From Asparagopsis taxiformis (lineage: Eukaryota; Rhodophyta; Florideophyceae; Bonnemaisoniales; Bonnemaisoniaceae): a DNA stretch of 64,000 bases. Position numbers and translations under genes: made by a program. Within the stretch, counting starts at the first letter, position 1. Every line of letters begins with the position of its first letter. The notes under the pieces were generated by a model. It saw nothing but the letters and a program-made list of their open reading frames with translations, ran no database searches and was not told the origin of the DNA. Shown one piece after another: positions 51,365-61,113 of the stretch. Location of the stretch: the NCBI GenBank assembly GCA_030407315.1, contig JALQPE010001728.1, positions 62,001 through 126,000 on the forward strand. Reading direction: 5' to 3'.

Positions 51365-53485
51365 ATGGGCGCGCACAACTTTACAACACACATTGGCACG
51401 CCGCTGCCATACGGAACGTCGCCCACGAACAGTGGCACAAACTTTTCAATCTACGCGCGTGAAACCTCCAAAGTCTCTCTACTGCTTTACACAGACACTG
51501 GTCCATCATGTTTCCAGCTCACGCCTGCTCTCCACCGCACCGGCCATGTCTGGCATGTAGAGCTCCGTCCAAGTGCAGCTGGCGCCCGCTACCTCTGGCG
51601 CGTCGGCCGTGAAGATTCGCTCTGGTGCACCAACGAATGCTTGGATCCCTGGGCGGTGCTCGTCGACACACCTGTTGGACCTGCAAAGTTCAATACATGT
51701 GGAGGAGATGGTTCAGATAGTCTGTATACTCCCAAGGGGATTGTGCCCACGTTGAAAGATGATTTCGACTGGATGAATGTGGCCAAGCCGAAGATCCCCT
51801 GGCATCAGATGGTTGTGTATGAAATGCATGTGCGTGGATTCTCAATGTCGGCAGAGAATGGTCGCGTGTCCGCTGGATCATTTCTTGCCGTCGTGGAGAG
51901 AATTCCGTACCTCAAATCACTCGGCGTAAATGCGGTAGAATTGCTGCCCGTCATGGAGTTCAATGACAGTGAATGGAATCACATGAATCCAAATACAAAC
52001 AAGCCGTTGAGCCAGTACTGGGGGTACAGCACTGTTGCATTCTTCTCCCCCATGAATCGCTATGGGCGCAATGGTTGCACGCCATCAGACGTGGTGAAAG
52101 ATTTTAAGACGATGGTTCGTGAACTACATCGCGCCGGGATAGAAGTCATTCTTGACGTCGTGTATAATCACACCGCTGAAATGGGTTTTGACTTTGTCGG
52201 CCGAGGCTTTTACGGAATGAAGACATTGGCGCCATTTTCATACTACATGCTTCAAGACGGCGGGAACAAATTTGTCAACCACTCTGGATGCGGCAATACA
52301 GTCAACAGTAACAACACTGTCGTGCAAGAACTAATCTGTTCATCCTTGCGATACTGGGCGCACACGATGGGCGTGGACGGATTTCGATTCGATCTAGCCA
52401 GTGTATTGTGTCGCGACACAGACGCCGAGCCGATGGCCAAGCCGCCTGTCGTGGAGCGTATTGCGAAAGATCCGTGCATGCGCGACGTGAAGTTGATCGC
52501 GGAGCCATGGGATTGCGGCGGTCTTTACCAGGTCGGGACGTTTCCGCACCACGGCGTCTGGGCGGAATGGAATGGAAAGTTTCGCGATTGTGTGCGACGA
52601 TTCATCAAAGGCGATCATGGCATGACTGGCGAATTTGCGACGCGTCTATGCGGGTCGCAAGATCTGTATGGGGCCGGAAGACGGCCGTATCATTCGGTGA
52701 ATTTCGTCACGGCTCATGACGGGTTTTCGCTGCACGATCTTGTCGCGTACAATGAGAAGCACAACGAGCAGAATGGGGAGAATAATAACGATGGAGAAGG
52801 GCACAATAATTCTTGGAATTGCGGCGTTGAAGGCTGCACCGATCGACTGGATGTGGTGGCGCTGCGGAACAAACAGATGAAGAATTTGCTCGTGGCTTTG
52901 TTTGTGGCTGCAGGAACGCCCATGATTCATATGGGCGATGAATACGGACATACAAAGCATGGAAATAACAATGGTTGGTGTCAAGACGGTGATCTGACAT
53001 GGTTTGATTGGAAGAAGGCACGTAATAGTCGCGATGGATTGCTACGTTTCACGCAGAAACTAGTGCGCTTGCGTCGAGAGCACACGACGTTGCAACATGA
53101 GCATTTTCTTTCGGATGACAATGTGACGTGGCATGGGATAACACCAAATTGTCCGGATTGGAATAGTGGCTACAACTTTATCGCATTCGCATTGAAGGGT
53201 GACACACAGTTTTTCATCGCATTTAACAGTGGACCTGAGAAGCGCAGCGTGCAATTGCCGCCTGTTGCGGGAGGATGGACTCGAGTGATTGATACGAATT
53301 TGGCGAGTCCAAAGGACTTTACGGAAACGACGAGTGAAAAGGCAATTGGCATAGGATGTGATTACATGCTGATGGAGTATTCGTGTATTGTTTTGCGACA
53401 GGGCGGGCGGAAGAATATGAATATCGTCGATGATGTTGCGGATGCTTTTGAGCTTGTTGACGTGAAGGGTGAATACGAAGGTTGA
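51365..53485 (+). CDS. Isoamylase-type starch/glycogen debranching enzyme
   Basis: 706 residues. An N-terminal CBM48 domain (TPLPYGTSPTNSGTNFSIYA) precedes a GH13 barrel. Region I is DVVYNHTAEMG, region II GFRFDLASV with nucleophile Asp343, region III IAEPWD with acid Glu380, and region IV FVTAHDGFSLHDL with Asp452. The isoamylase block NEKHNEQNGENN follows. It hydrolyses alpha-1,6 branch points; in algae and plants isoamylases trim pre-amylopectin for starch granule formation, bacterial GlgX acts in glycogen breakdown. No transit peptide is apparent, which fits cytosolic floridean starch (inference). Bacterial-type and plant-type members cannot be told apart by eye. Confidence 0.95.
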   Translation: MGAHNFTTHIGTPLPYGTSPTNSGTNFSIYARETSKVSLLLYTDTGPSCFQLTPALHRTGHVWHVELRPSAAGARYLWRVGREDSLWCTNECLDPWAVLVDTPVGPAKFNTCGGDGSDSLYTPKGIVPTLKDDFDWMNVAKPKIPWHQMVVYEMHVRGFSMSAENGRVSAGSFLAVVERIPYLKSLGVNAVELLPVMEFNDSEWNHMNPNTNKPLSQYWGYSTVAFFSPMNRYGRNGCTPSDVVKDFKTMVRELHRAGIEVILDVVYNHTAEMGFDFVGRGFYGMKTLAPFSYYMLQDGGNKFVNHSGCGNTVNSNNTVVQELICSSLRYWAHTMGVDGFRFDLASVLCRDTDAEPMAKPPVVERIAKDPCMRDVKLIAEPWDCGGLYQVGTFPHHGVWAEWNGKFRDCVRRFIKGDHGMTGEFATRLCGSQDLYGAGRRPYHSVNFVTAHDGFSLHDLVAYNEKHNEQNGENNNDGEGHNNSWNCGVEGCTDRLDVVALRNKQMKNLLVALFVAAGTPMIHMGDEYGHTKHGNNNGWCQDGDLTWFDWKKARNSRDGLLRFTQKLVRLRREHTTLQHEHFLSDDNVTWHGITPNCPDWNSGYNFIAFALKGDTQFFIAFNSGPEKRSVQLPPVAGGWTRVIDTNLASPKDFTETTSEKAIGIGCDYMLMEYSCIVLRQGGRKNMNIVDDVADAFELVDVKGEYEG

Positions 53486-53920
53486 GTGTAGAATAGAGTA
53501 GTCGAAATAAAAACAACATGAACTAGGAGTTTCTGTGGCGTTGAACATTTTCCCATATGCGGTGGTGTATTGGCGTGGGGGATAGGAAAAAAAACCTGGT
53601 TGCTGCATTTGCTGGAAGCAGTTTCAAAAGTGAACAGTGTCTAGGTTTGTTGGATAGGAAACCAACTGAAGTTTGCTGAGTTTCATTCAAGCTGATTGGG
53701 AAGCACTTGTGGCATATCGTCACAACAATCGAGGTAATAATCTGCAGCCGTTGTCAGTCACAAAGGAAGCATGAACAGTCGATGCGGACGGCTGGAAACT
53801 GGACCAAAGTCCAGACGGGAGGAAAAAAATCGGAAATTTGGTGCGTGCCAAACAATGAGCCAATTTGGAGATGCACAACAGGAGTAAAAAGCACGCACGA
53901 GCATCCACACACATGGTATC
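53486..53920. other. Spacer between isoamylase and GGACT-like gene
   Basis: No gene recognised; 3' UTR and promoter sequence. Confidence 0.35.
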
Positions 53921-54517
53921 ATGGCGCCAACAATCAGCTTCCACATCGCACCGACACGGGCATCCTTACAACTGCATCGGACGCGTCCAAAAATGGCGTG
54001 CGCACCACACAAGTCTACCACAAACGAGCTGCTATTCATCTACGGCACATTGAAAACGGGGTATCCGAACGCGAGCAGCATGCCATCATCGGCGCGCTAC
54101 ATCGGGGAAGCGACAACGACACAGCGTCTGCCATTGGTGGTCGGGACGGAAATGAACATACCATTTCTGCTCAACGACTCAACGGACGCACGTGCGTCAC
54201 GTGTGCACGGGGAGGTGTACGTCGCGGACGCGACGGCGCGCGAGGCGCTGGATGAATTCGAGGGTGTTTCGACGGGGTTCTACGACCGGGAGCGGATTGA
54301 GGTTGAAATTGGACGCGTGGTGGCGCGGCAAGTATCGGATATTTCGGTGCGAATTGGTGATATTGTCCAGTGCTGGACGTATGTGAGAAGCGAGCGAGAC
54401 GGCGGGCCGATTTGGGCGCGCGTTTGGACGCGCGAAAAGCTGCGCGAGTTGGACATGTTGGCGGTTTATACGCTGCGTGAAGCGCGGAGATATCGCGCAC
54501 GACAGGAGCGGGAATAG
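53921..54517 (+). CDS. Gamma-glutamylamine cyclotransferase-like (AIG2/GGCT fold) protein
   Basis: 198 residues, or 174 from Met25 (53993, MACAPHKSTT). The substrate-binding loop ELLFIYGTLKTGYPN is characteristic of the family, followed by GEATTTQRLPLVVGTEMNIP, FLLND, VHGEVYVAD, and LDEFEG with the catalytic-type glutamate, and YDRERIEVE. Family members release 5-oxoproline from gamma-glutamyl compounds; the closest pattern is gamma-glutamylaminecyclotransferase (GGACT). The C-terminal half (from about 130) is charged and includes an AREAR-like end, longer than minimal GGACT. The first 24 residues could be a short leader. Confidence 0.85.
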   Translation: MAPTISFHIAPTRASLQLHRTRPKMACAPHKSTTNELLFIYGTLKTGYPNASSMPSSARYIGEATTTQRLPLVVGTEMNIPFLLNDSTDARASRVHGEVYVADATAREALDEFEGVSTGFYDRERIEVEIGRVVARQVSDISVRIGDIVQCWTYVRSERDGGPIWARVWTREKLRELDMLAVYTLREARRYRARQERE

Positions 54518-55876
54518 TGGTTTGGGAATCGAGCCATATTTTGTTGCAGGAATGCCGCGCGACGGTTGGAAATCAGGTAGTAGCGGAGATGCACAACCCT
54601 AGATGGTCCCGTGTAAGCAACCAATTATGAGACGGTGGCATGCGCTCCAAACGCCTAAATATAGCACTCAATTCACCATTCAGGTATGATATGTAGTGTA
54701 ATAAATAGACGCGCTGCTTTTTTGTGCTTTCCATCGACGTGGACTCGATGGCCCATCGGGTCGTGGCCCCACTCGCCACCTTTGGTGCTGTCGCGCTGGC
54801 GCCCCGCCCTGCCCCGCCCCGCCCCGCCCCGCCCCGTTGACGTCGCAGAATATGCCACTGCCGCTGCGCCGCGCTGCGCTGCGCCGTTTGACGCGCCACG
54901 CGCAGACCGTTATACAAGCACATATGTGAAGCATTGACGCGCGAGCAAATCTCGTTTGCTCTGTTTGCTTTTCTCCTTCTGACAGTGACTTGGTGTCTGT
55001 TGACATGACATGGCGCAATGCTTTACCACCCTACTCCAAATCCTCCTTCACGCCATTTCCATTGACGCATCTCAAAAACCTCCCATACTGCCATGCGCAA
55101 TACTAATCTCGCCAACTACCCGTGTATCCTTCTGGACGCTCTGTGACAAACTTATCTTCCTCCGCTGCGCTTCCATGCCGCGTGCGCAATAGACACCAAT
55201 CGCCACCTAAAGTCATTGAAATCCAGGTGCGCAACTGCGCATATGTACAAAAGTTACTCATCGTTCCAGATACCCCAGTGCTTGCTACGTACAAACCGTC
55301 TTAGGCTCCGCAACAATCTGGCACCAAGTTCAGTTCAGCAATCTCTGTTCTCGTCCAGTGCAGTTTGGTACATGTACGATGCGACTCGATGCGCACATAC
55401 ATCTGTATGCAGCGTCATTGGTTCTAGGCATATGCCCGTTGTTGTAATGGCGTTGTGTTGCGCTACAACCCTGATGTTTGTTGATGAACGAGCAGAGACA
55501 AGTGACGCTCCTGTCGCGCTGCTGTTTTCGTGCATGTATATAATTTCCCCGATGCATAGTGTTTGTACCGTCTGTTATCGCTAGTGCTCATGAGGTGTAA
55601 TTACGCGAAAGCAGCAACCCGCATGGAACCAGCAATTCGCAACATGTATCTTACAACGCGAGGCTTCCAATCCACTTGTGCGACTCGGCGCGTTTAAATT
55701 AGCACTACACGATGGACCAGAGCAGTGCAAGCCCGGCGACATGCGAGTTGCATCACACAAAACCTAGACATGGAATGCAGCCGCGTCAAGACGATTAAAA
55801 TTTTTCCACAAAAAAATTTCCTAGCGTCACCAAATTTCCATTTTGAGCCCCCCTCCGTCGAGTGCCGCGCCTCGAA
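54518..55876. other. 1.36-kb spacer with a GCCCC array
   Basis: No gene recognised. Contains the pentamer array listed next and GCGCT-type runs around 54856-54883. Confidence 0.4.
54801..54836. repeat. GCCCC pentanucleotide array
   Basis: Seven GCCCC-type units (one GCCCT). The minus strand has runs of four G every five bases, a strong G-quadruplex pattern. Confidence 0.95.
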
Positions 55877-56368
55877 ATGGAGTCCGGCAGCTACCCGCGC
55901 TCACGTGCGCAATTGCCGCACATCTTCCATCCACTCATGATCGCCGAGTCGCCTCCGTCGCTCTACCAAGTGTTATCAATATCCGAAACCGCGACACCCG
56001 TCGAGATACGCAAGGCCTATCTAGCCCTCTGTTTGAAAGTCCACCCTGACAAGACCGGCGACGCACATAGTGCATGTCGTCTTTTGCACATTCGACGCGC
56101 CTACGAAACATTGCGCGATCCCTGTCTGCGCGCTGCGTACGACGCTAGAAACGTGCCCGCTGTTGTGCACGATACAATTTGTCTGTCCGAAATGGACGAA
56201 TTTGCAACCGCCCATGATGCCACTGGTGCGTTTGGCCGCTCGTCAGTGTATGAGTATTCTTGTCGATGTGGTGGCGCCTACTTGGTGGATTCGCGCCTAT
56301 TTGACAGTGGGGTGGAAGTATTCCCGTGCGATACATGCTCGCTCACTATTCGTGTTGTACGCGGATGA
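55877..56368 (+). CDS. DPH4: Diphthamide biosynthesis J-protein DPH4
   Basis: 163 residues from ATG 55877 (MESGSYPRSR). A J domain covers about residues 30-95: SLYQVLSISETATPVEIRKA, with HPD in LKVHPDKTGD and YETLRDPCLRAAYD. A CSL/DPH-type zinc domain follows, with YSCRCGGAY and VFPCDTCSLTIRV (two Cys pairs). J domain followed by a CSL finger is specific to DPH4/DNAJC24, which with DPH1-3 helps the first step of diphthamide synthesis on elongation factor 2 and stimulates Hsp70. Size and order match the family. The longer frame begins with GTG. Confidence 0.93.
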   Translation: MESGSYPRSRAQLPHIFHPLMIAESPPSLYQVLSISETATPVEIRKAYLALCLKVHPDKTGDAHSACRLLHIRRAYETLRDPCLRAAYDARNVPAVVHDTICLSEMDEFATAHDATGAFGRSSVYEYSCRCGGAYLVDSRLFDSGVEVFPCDTCSLTIRVVRG

Positions 56369-56441
56369 TAATAGTTTGATTGGAGCAATTTTACCGATAT
56401 GAAACAAGGCTAGGTTGGAGAATTTGTTATGCAAATGTACA

Positions 56442-57251
56442 CTAGATTGGGTTGTGGCGCGTAGCGGCGCGGGGCAAGACAAAGGCTGTGGGTACGGCGT
56501 TGGGGTCTGTGACATATTGAGGGGCAGGATAGTAACCATTTTGAGCATAGGGCCCCGTGAGAACTGGGGTAACTGGTGAAACTGTAGGACTTGCAGGGTA
56601 GTAAAAGCCGTTCCAATAGGTGTGGTGTTGCGGCTGTGGAAGAATGTAGGTCACACCAGGTTGCGGAATAGGCTGGTGTTGTACCGGTGTAAAAGTTCTT
56701 GCAATTCGATTAGCAAATGCCCTTGTCGCTTCTTGATGCAGCAATTGCGGATCCATGGTTTGAAGATTGGTCTCTGGAATACCGGTTTCCCCTGAGATGA
56801 AGCGCAGATAGTGCGTGTGCATGGCGTCTTTCACCGGCTTGGTGGTGAGTACTGGGTGTGTATTTGCCAGTTGTAAAATGGTGAGGTCCAGATATGGGTA
56901 GAAACTTCCGTCATGCTTACGCACAGAGATGTTGTTGAGCGATGGAAGTCGGTTGAGTAGTGCGTCTCGGGTCTGGGCGTCCGTGCAAAGACGACACATC
57001 GGCTGATAGGGAGTGTGCACCGGATGAGTGGCATGAGTCGAGGGGGTGAGATAGGAAGCGACATGTTGAGTTGCTGCTACGAGCACTTGCAGCGGAACAA
57101 TGGCTAGGAAGGGGGTAGTGTGTGTTTCCAGATGCAGATAGGTTTGGAGCAGCGTGTGCATGCGTTGAACGGTGTCTATTGCAGTGGTCAACTGCAGATC
57201 ACCAGGGCGACCACGCTGGAGGCGTTGGGAGAGGGCGTTTGGAAGAGGCAT
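56442..57251 (-). CDS. Unknown protein A of the 56-64 kb two-module family
   Basis: 269 residues, starts MPLPNALSQRL. Not recognised by name. Module A lies at about 30-66 (HTLLQTYLHLETHTTPFLAI then VPLQVLVAATQHV) and module B at about 148-186 (YLRFISGETGIPETNLQTMD then ATRAFANRIARTF). Each is a predicted amphipathic helix pair with the pattern F-x3-L-x6-V-x3-L-x4-L, resembling modules in the three neighbouring genes. A CRLC pair lies between them. The C-terminal 75 residues are P/Y/Q-rich and unordered. It lacks the RVTF motif. Divergent from gene D at 57783. Confidence 0.7.
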   Translation of the reverse strand: MPLPNALSQRLQRGRPGDLQLTTAIDTVQRMHTLLQTYLHLETHTTPFLAIVPLQVLVAATQHVASYLTPSTHATHPVHTPYQPMCRLCTDAQTRDALLNRLPSLNNISVRKHDGSFYPYLDLTILQLANTHPVLTTKPVKDAMHTHYLRFISGETGIPETNLQTMDPQLLHQEATRAFANRIARTFTPVQHQPIPQPGVTYILPQPQHHTYWNGFYYPASPTVSPVTPVLTGPYAQNGYYPAPQYVTDPNAVPTAFVLPRAATRHNPI

Positions 57252-57782
57252 GTTTGGTGGTTGTGGATGCGATGATGGAGAGAGTGTGAGCAGTGTTTGG
57301 AGACGAAGATGAAGGTTAAATAGACAATTTGGTCGGACAAGTTTGTGAGTTTTCTAGCCTAGATTGGACACTACGCACTGCTCCATGCTCGAAGACGTCA
57401 TATGAATCCTGGATAATAGGATGTTTATTTTTCCAGCAGAAAAAACGTGTCTGTCATTGCTGTGACGTTACTTTATTTGAATTAGAAAAAGGACGGTGTG
57501 CTGGAACATGGGACAGAAGCTGGAAGCAGGGGCGACGTCGGACAAGTCCAATAAGGCCCGACGGACCGATGCCCAGCGCCCCATTTCAACAGAGCATGGG
57601 GCCTGAGAGGGCCTATTGGTTTGAGCGGGCAGTGCTTATGAGCATTTATTGTATACATAACAGCACCATGTTGTCCAAAGGCTCAACGATAACCATCCGA
57701 TCTCTCCATTTGTGTGTGCATACAAGCGACAACCCTTTACGCTCCCTAGTCGCCGCACGCGCGCGCGGCGCACATCTCAACT
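57252..57782. other. Divergent spacer between genes A and D
   Basis: No gene recognised; bidirectional promoter region. Confidence 0.4.
57316..57322 (-). promoter_or_regulatory. TATA-like box of unknown gene A
   Basis: TATTTAA on the minus strand, 65 bases upstream of the ATG. Comparable elements precede two other genes of the cluster. Confidence 0.45.
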
Positions 57783-59279
57783 ATGCCTCAGAGAAAACGG
57801 GTCACATTTGCCCCGACCCCTATTCTTCGAACACGAACGCCGCCAAGTCCCAGCCATTACACGCTGCCAACCGTTTCGACTGAATCGCGTCGGGACCGTA
57901 CCAAGCGATTAAACTCGCTTGAAGAGCTAGAGGGACTGCGTTCCTACATTCTCGAAGCATGTAATCTCGCCTCTGAAACCGCCAAGCTTGCTGTACAAGT
58001 TCTGTCATTTGAGTCGCTCTGCGCGCTCATTTCTTATATCGACGCTCTTCGAGACGTGTCTGCAAATGAGAGACAAAAAGAGCAGGAAAGACTTCGCAAA
58101 ACTTTCCACTCCAAGACCAAGCAAAATCACCCGCATGAGCTTCTTGCACCGCCCGAACGTAAATATGCACTTGTGCAGGAGCGTAACGCACGCATGGCTC
58201 AGGTGAAGCGCAAGCGACGTATTGCTGAATATCATCTCGACGCCTTTGTGGCCAAGGTGTTGAACAAGTCTGTTGAGCAGATTCGAGCGGCTAGTGGTAC
58301 AACGCATGAACAATATGTGATAGATGCGTTCAGAACTCGTATTCAGAAATACAACAAGCCTTCGTCTTCAAACAAGGGATCGTCCGTTCCGAATAGTCCC
58401 GTCTCTTCATTTTCTCATCCGAGAAGCCCGAGAACGGACCCAATGACCTATTACGTACCACCGACTTCACATCGCGATTACGTAGAGGAACTGAACATTC
58501 CAATGGCTGATCTGCGGCTTCCAACAGCCTCGTTTGATTTCTCCAATTTCGACCATGCACCGGCTGGATCTTCATCCACTGCGCCGCCAAAACCCGGCCC
58601 TACCATTCGACCGCCGGCAAATCCAGCACAACCTACTCCGCAGCAACCATACGCTCCACAATACCCGATGCAGACGAATCCAATCTCGATGTATCACCAC
58701 ACGCCGCCGCAACCACCACTGCCTTCGCAGCCGCCACTGCCTTCACAGCCGCCACTTCCGTCGCAGCCGCCACTTCCGTCGCAGCCGCAACATCCCATGC
58801 CGCAACCGCAACCGCCAACCGCCGGTAACTATTCATCGGCACACAATACACCCACACAAACCACACTTCCGTCGCCATATGTTTCCACCCCACCCACACA
58901 GGTGGCGATGTCGTTCAACGGCACACCTGTGCAGCAACCAACACAAGTCTATGTGCTCACACCGACACAGACGCCCATGAGCGGATACACCGGCACGCCA
59001 ACGCTGACAACGCTACCAGTTGTGCATACGGGCACACCGACGCAGGCGACAATGACTGCGTCGTATGGTGGAACGCCGAATCAAACGGTACACTATGTGC
59101 CGACGTCGCAGCCGCAACAGGCGGCGTTTGCGGGTGCGTCGGCACAACCGACGGCGAATCAACCAAAGATGTATGCAACGACTGCACAGGTGCAACAGGT
59201 GCCGTTTACTGGCACGCCGACGCAACCGACTGTGCTCGGGCCGTACGCCGGGACACCGACGCAGCACTTGAACCGGTGA
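57783..59279 (+). CDS. Unknown protein D: RVTF motif, two modules and a repetitive tail
   Basis: 498 residues. It starts MPQRKRVTFAPTPILR, with an RVTF phosphatase-1 docking motif at residues 6-9 and PILR at 13-16. Module A is at about 51-88 (LRSYILEACNLASETAKL then LSFESLCALISYIDAL) and module B at about 149-187 (EYHLDAFVAKVLNKSVEQIR then DAFRTRIQKY). A basic, K/R-rich linker separates them. The second half is unordered: four PPLPSQ hexapeptides (58713-58784) and then degenerate G-T-P-T-Q repeats. PPLP and poly-P/Q stretches could bind WW or SH3-like domains. Cellular role unknown; the start context CTATGCC and the conserved motifs support the ATG. Confidence 0.72.
   Translation: MPQRKRVTFAPTPILRTRTPPSPSHYTLPTVSTESRRDRTKRLNSLEELEGLRSYILEACNLASETAKLAVQVLSFESLCALISYIDALRDVSANERQKEQERLRKTFHSKTKQNHPHELLAPPERKYALVQERNARMAQVKRKRRIAEYHLDAFVAKVLNKSVEQIRAASGTTHEQYVIDAFRTRIQKYNKPSSSNKGSSVPNSPVSSFSHPRSPRTDPMTYYVPPTSHRDYVEELNIPMADLRLPTASFDFSNFDHAPAGSSSTAPPKPGPTIRPPANPAQPTPQQPYAPQYPMQTNPISMYHHTPPQPPLPSQPPLPSQPPLPSQPPLPSQPQHPMPQPQPPTAGNYSSAHNTPTQTTLPSPYVSTPPTQVAMSFNGTPVQQPTQVYVLTPTQTPMSGYTGTPTLTTLPVVHTGTPTQATMTASYGGTPNQTVHYVPTSQPQQAAFAGASAQPTANQPKMYATTAQVQQVPFTGTPTQPTVLGPYAGTPTQHLNR
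58713..58784 (+). repeat. 18-bp tandem repeat encoding PPLPSQ, four copies
   Basis: Four consecutive in-frame 18-base units differing at several third positions, so expanded some time ago. Confidence 0.9.
58917..59267 (+). repeat. Degenerate GTPTQ-type repeats in protein D
   Basis: About six to eight spaced copies of G-T-P-(T/V/N)-Q or similar in the tail, separated by variable Y/V/T-rich spacers. Confidence 0.7.
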
Positions 59280-59682
59280 GTGTTAGCACCGCTTATTGTT
59301 CGCTTGACAGGCTTTTGGTGGATTTTTGTCCGTTTGGGTTGCGTATTTGACCGCCATGAACCGCGTTGGATAGATTGGGATTGTTGATCGATGGTAAAGG
59401 TAGAGAGAGACTAGGATGGAAAAGATGTGTAAAGCAAGTTTATATGGCGGTATATTTGTGTTCTACAACGACCGATCGGGACATGATGGTGTGTCGTGTT
59501 GGTCGGCGAGGCGAAGCGTGTACACATGTTTAATATCGTACGATGCACATAAATTTTGATTGCAAGCGACATGAGAAAATCAGCGAGTCCCAATATGATG
59601 CTACGATCTCGCGATATAATTTTCCGCAGTTTCCATCACCCCGCCACATCTCTCCTCGCATCGCATCGCACCACATCCTCTC
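59280..59682. other. Convergent spacer between genes D and C
   Basis: No gene recognised; includes GCATC/GCACC pentamers at 59658-59677. Confidence 0.4.
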
Positions 59683-60450
59683 TCACACAGTATTTCGTCT
59701 CATGACGGCCGCCCAATCCATGTCACCATCGCTGTCAGCCGGACACACGAGCGCCACCCTGATCTGCAAGGGGGCATCGGGGGCGGGAAGCGCCTCGGGG
59801 ACCGATTCTGGGAGCACTAGAGCGGCGACGTGATCGCGGTCAACGGGAGCGTCATCCGTCGACGCAGCAGTAGCATCGGCCAGTCTATCGATACGACGGG
59901 CGAGAACTGCAAATTCCAGCGCATGCAACTGATCGGGTGGAAGCGAGCGTATGTAACTGACGCGTTCATCCAATTCCTGAGCGAGAAAGCGTTGCAAACT
60001 GAGCATGGCATCGCAATAAACAGGCGTCCATCGCCAGTCGCGCGGGAGATGCTTGTACGGACAATGGCGCTTATACTTGAGCACGCGCAATAACGGCACC
60101 GCGCGTAGCGGCAATGCGGCGGGCGCGGCGTGGAGCACAAGCGCGACTAGAACGTCGATCGGCAGCGCGTAGAGCAGCGCGTCGTCCGTCTCGACGTGCA
60201 GTTTGTCTGCGAGCTCGTTGCGCAGGTCGCGGAGCACGTGGCGTCGCAGCAGATTGATGCGGTAGACGGCCTTTTCACGCACGGTTAGATGCGGGAGAGC
60301 GGGGTCTGGATGGGCGAATGTGGCGGGGTGACGCGGGATGATGAGCATGGAGAGTAGCTGTTTCTGACGCGGCCATTGTTCATCTTCGATGGACAGGGCG
60401 GTGAAGTAGGTTTTGGAGATATGTTCTCTGGAGGTTGTTTGGTGGTTCAT
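59683..60450 (-). CDS. Unknown protein C of the two-module family
   Basis: 255 residues, starts MNHQTTSREH. Module A is at about 70-108 (HVLRDLRNELADKLHVETDD then ALPIDVLVALVLHA), very close to protein A's QTYLHLETHTTP..VPLQVLVA. Module B is at about 150-188 (SLQRFLAQELDERVSYIRSL then LEFAVLARRIDRL). W-x-W and Y/H/C residues lie between the modules. The tail is acidic and ends WAAVMRRNTV. There is no RVTF motif. A TATA-like element sits 49 bases upstream. Family membership is inferred from pattern and position, not from an alignment score. Confidence 0.7.
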   Translation of the reverse strand: MNHQTTSREHISKTYFTALSIEDEQWPRQKQLLSMLIIPRHPATFAHPDPALPHLTVREKAVYRINLLRRHVLRDLRNELADKLHVETDDALLYALPIDVLVALVLHAAPAALPLRAVPLLRVLKYKRHCPYKHLPRDWRWTPVYCDAMLSLQRFLAQELDERVSYIRSLPPDQLHALEFAVLARRIDRLADATAASTDDAPVDRDHVAALVLPESVPEALPAPDAPLQIRVALVCPADSDGDMDWAAVMRRNTV

Positions 60451-61113
60451 GACAGCATGGTATGAGCTCGGGCTGCGACCGGCGTGGGGTTGGGACGGTA
60501 TTTATAGGGGATGCGGGTCGTGAGACGGATGGATAGCCGCCGGTTCCATGGTTGGTTGGTCATCGAGATATCTCGACACGGACGAGTTGAGTAATTTGGT
60601 AATCGGCGTGGCAAAAAAGCAGAGGCATTGGAACGAATCGCGACAATCTCCGTCGAGCGAGCTTGAATTAGCGACCAGTGAACGGCATGCCAGCAATGAC
60701 GACGAGAGGGAGGGAATGCTTGACAACAAGGAAGCGGACGACGGGGCGCGCTATACGACATGAGTCGACGGGTTTGAGGTTGCGCTATCTGGGTCGCATG
60801 CCAGACAGGCGTCAAGCAGACGACCAGCAATGACATGTGTTTACACTGTAAATCAAGCGTATGGCTTGTCAACAAACAACAGCAGTTACGATGTCTCATC
60901 AGGGCCTCGCGGGGGCACCAATCTCGAGCCGTCTTACGCACTGTCTACGGCATATCTACCTTCACATGCGGCGTCGAGGAGGCCGTAAATGCACCTGTCA
61001 CGCGTCGCCTCTCGACCTCATGCGTTCATCCGCGCCTAAACGGCACGCACTGTCCCAAATCTCGAGCTTTATAATAATCTTTGGCGCAAGCAACTATCTA
61101 TGCGTATTCGTCG
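60451..61113. other. Spacer between genes C and B
   Basis: No gene recognised apart from the TATA box. Confidence 0.4.
60499..60507 (-). promoter_or_regulatory. TATA box of unknown gene C
   Basis: CTATAAATA on the minus strand, 49 bases upstream of the ATG at 60450. Confidence 0.6.
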
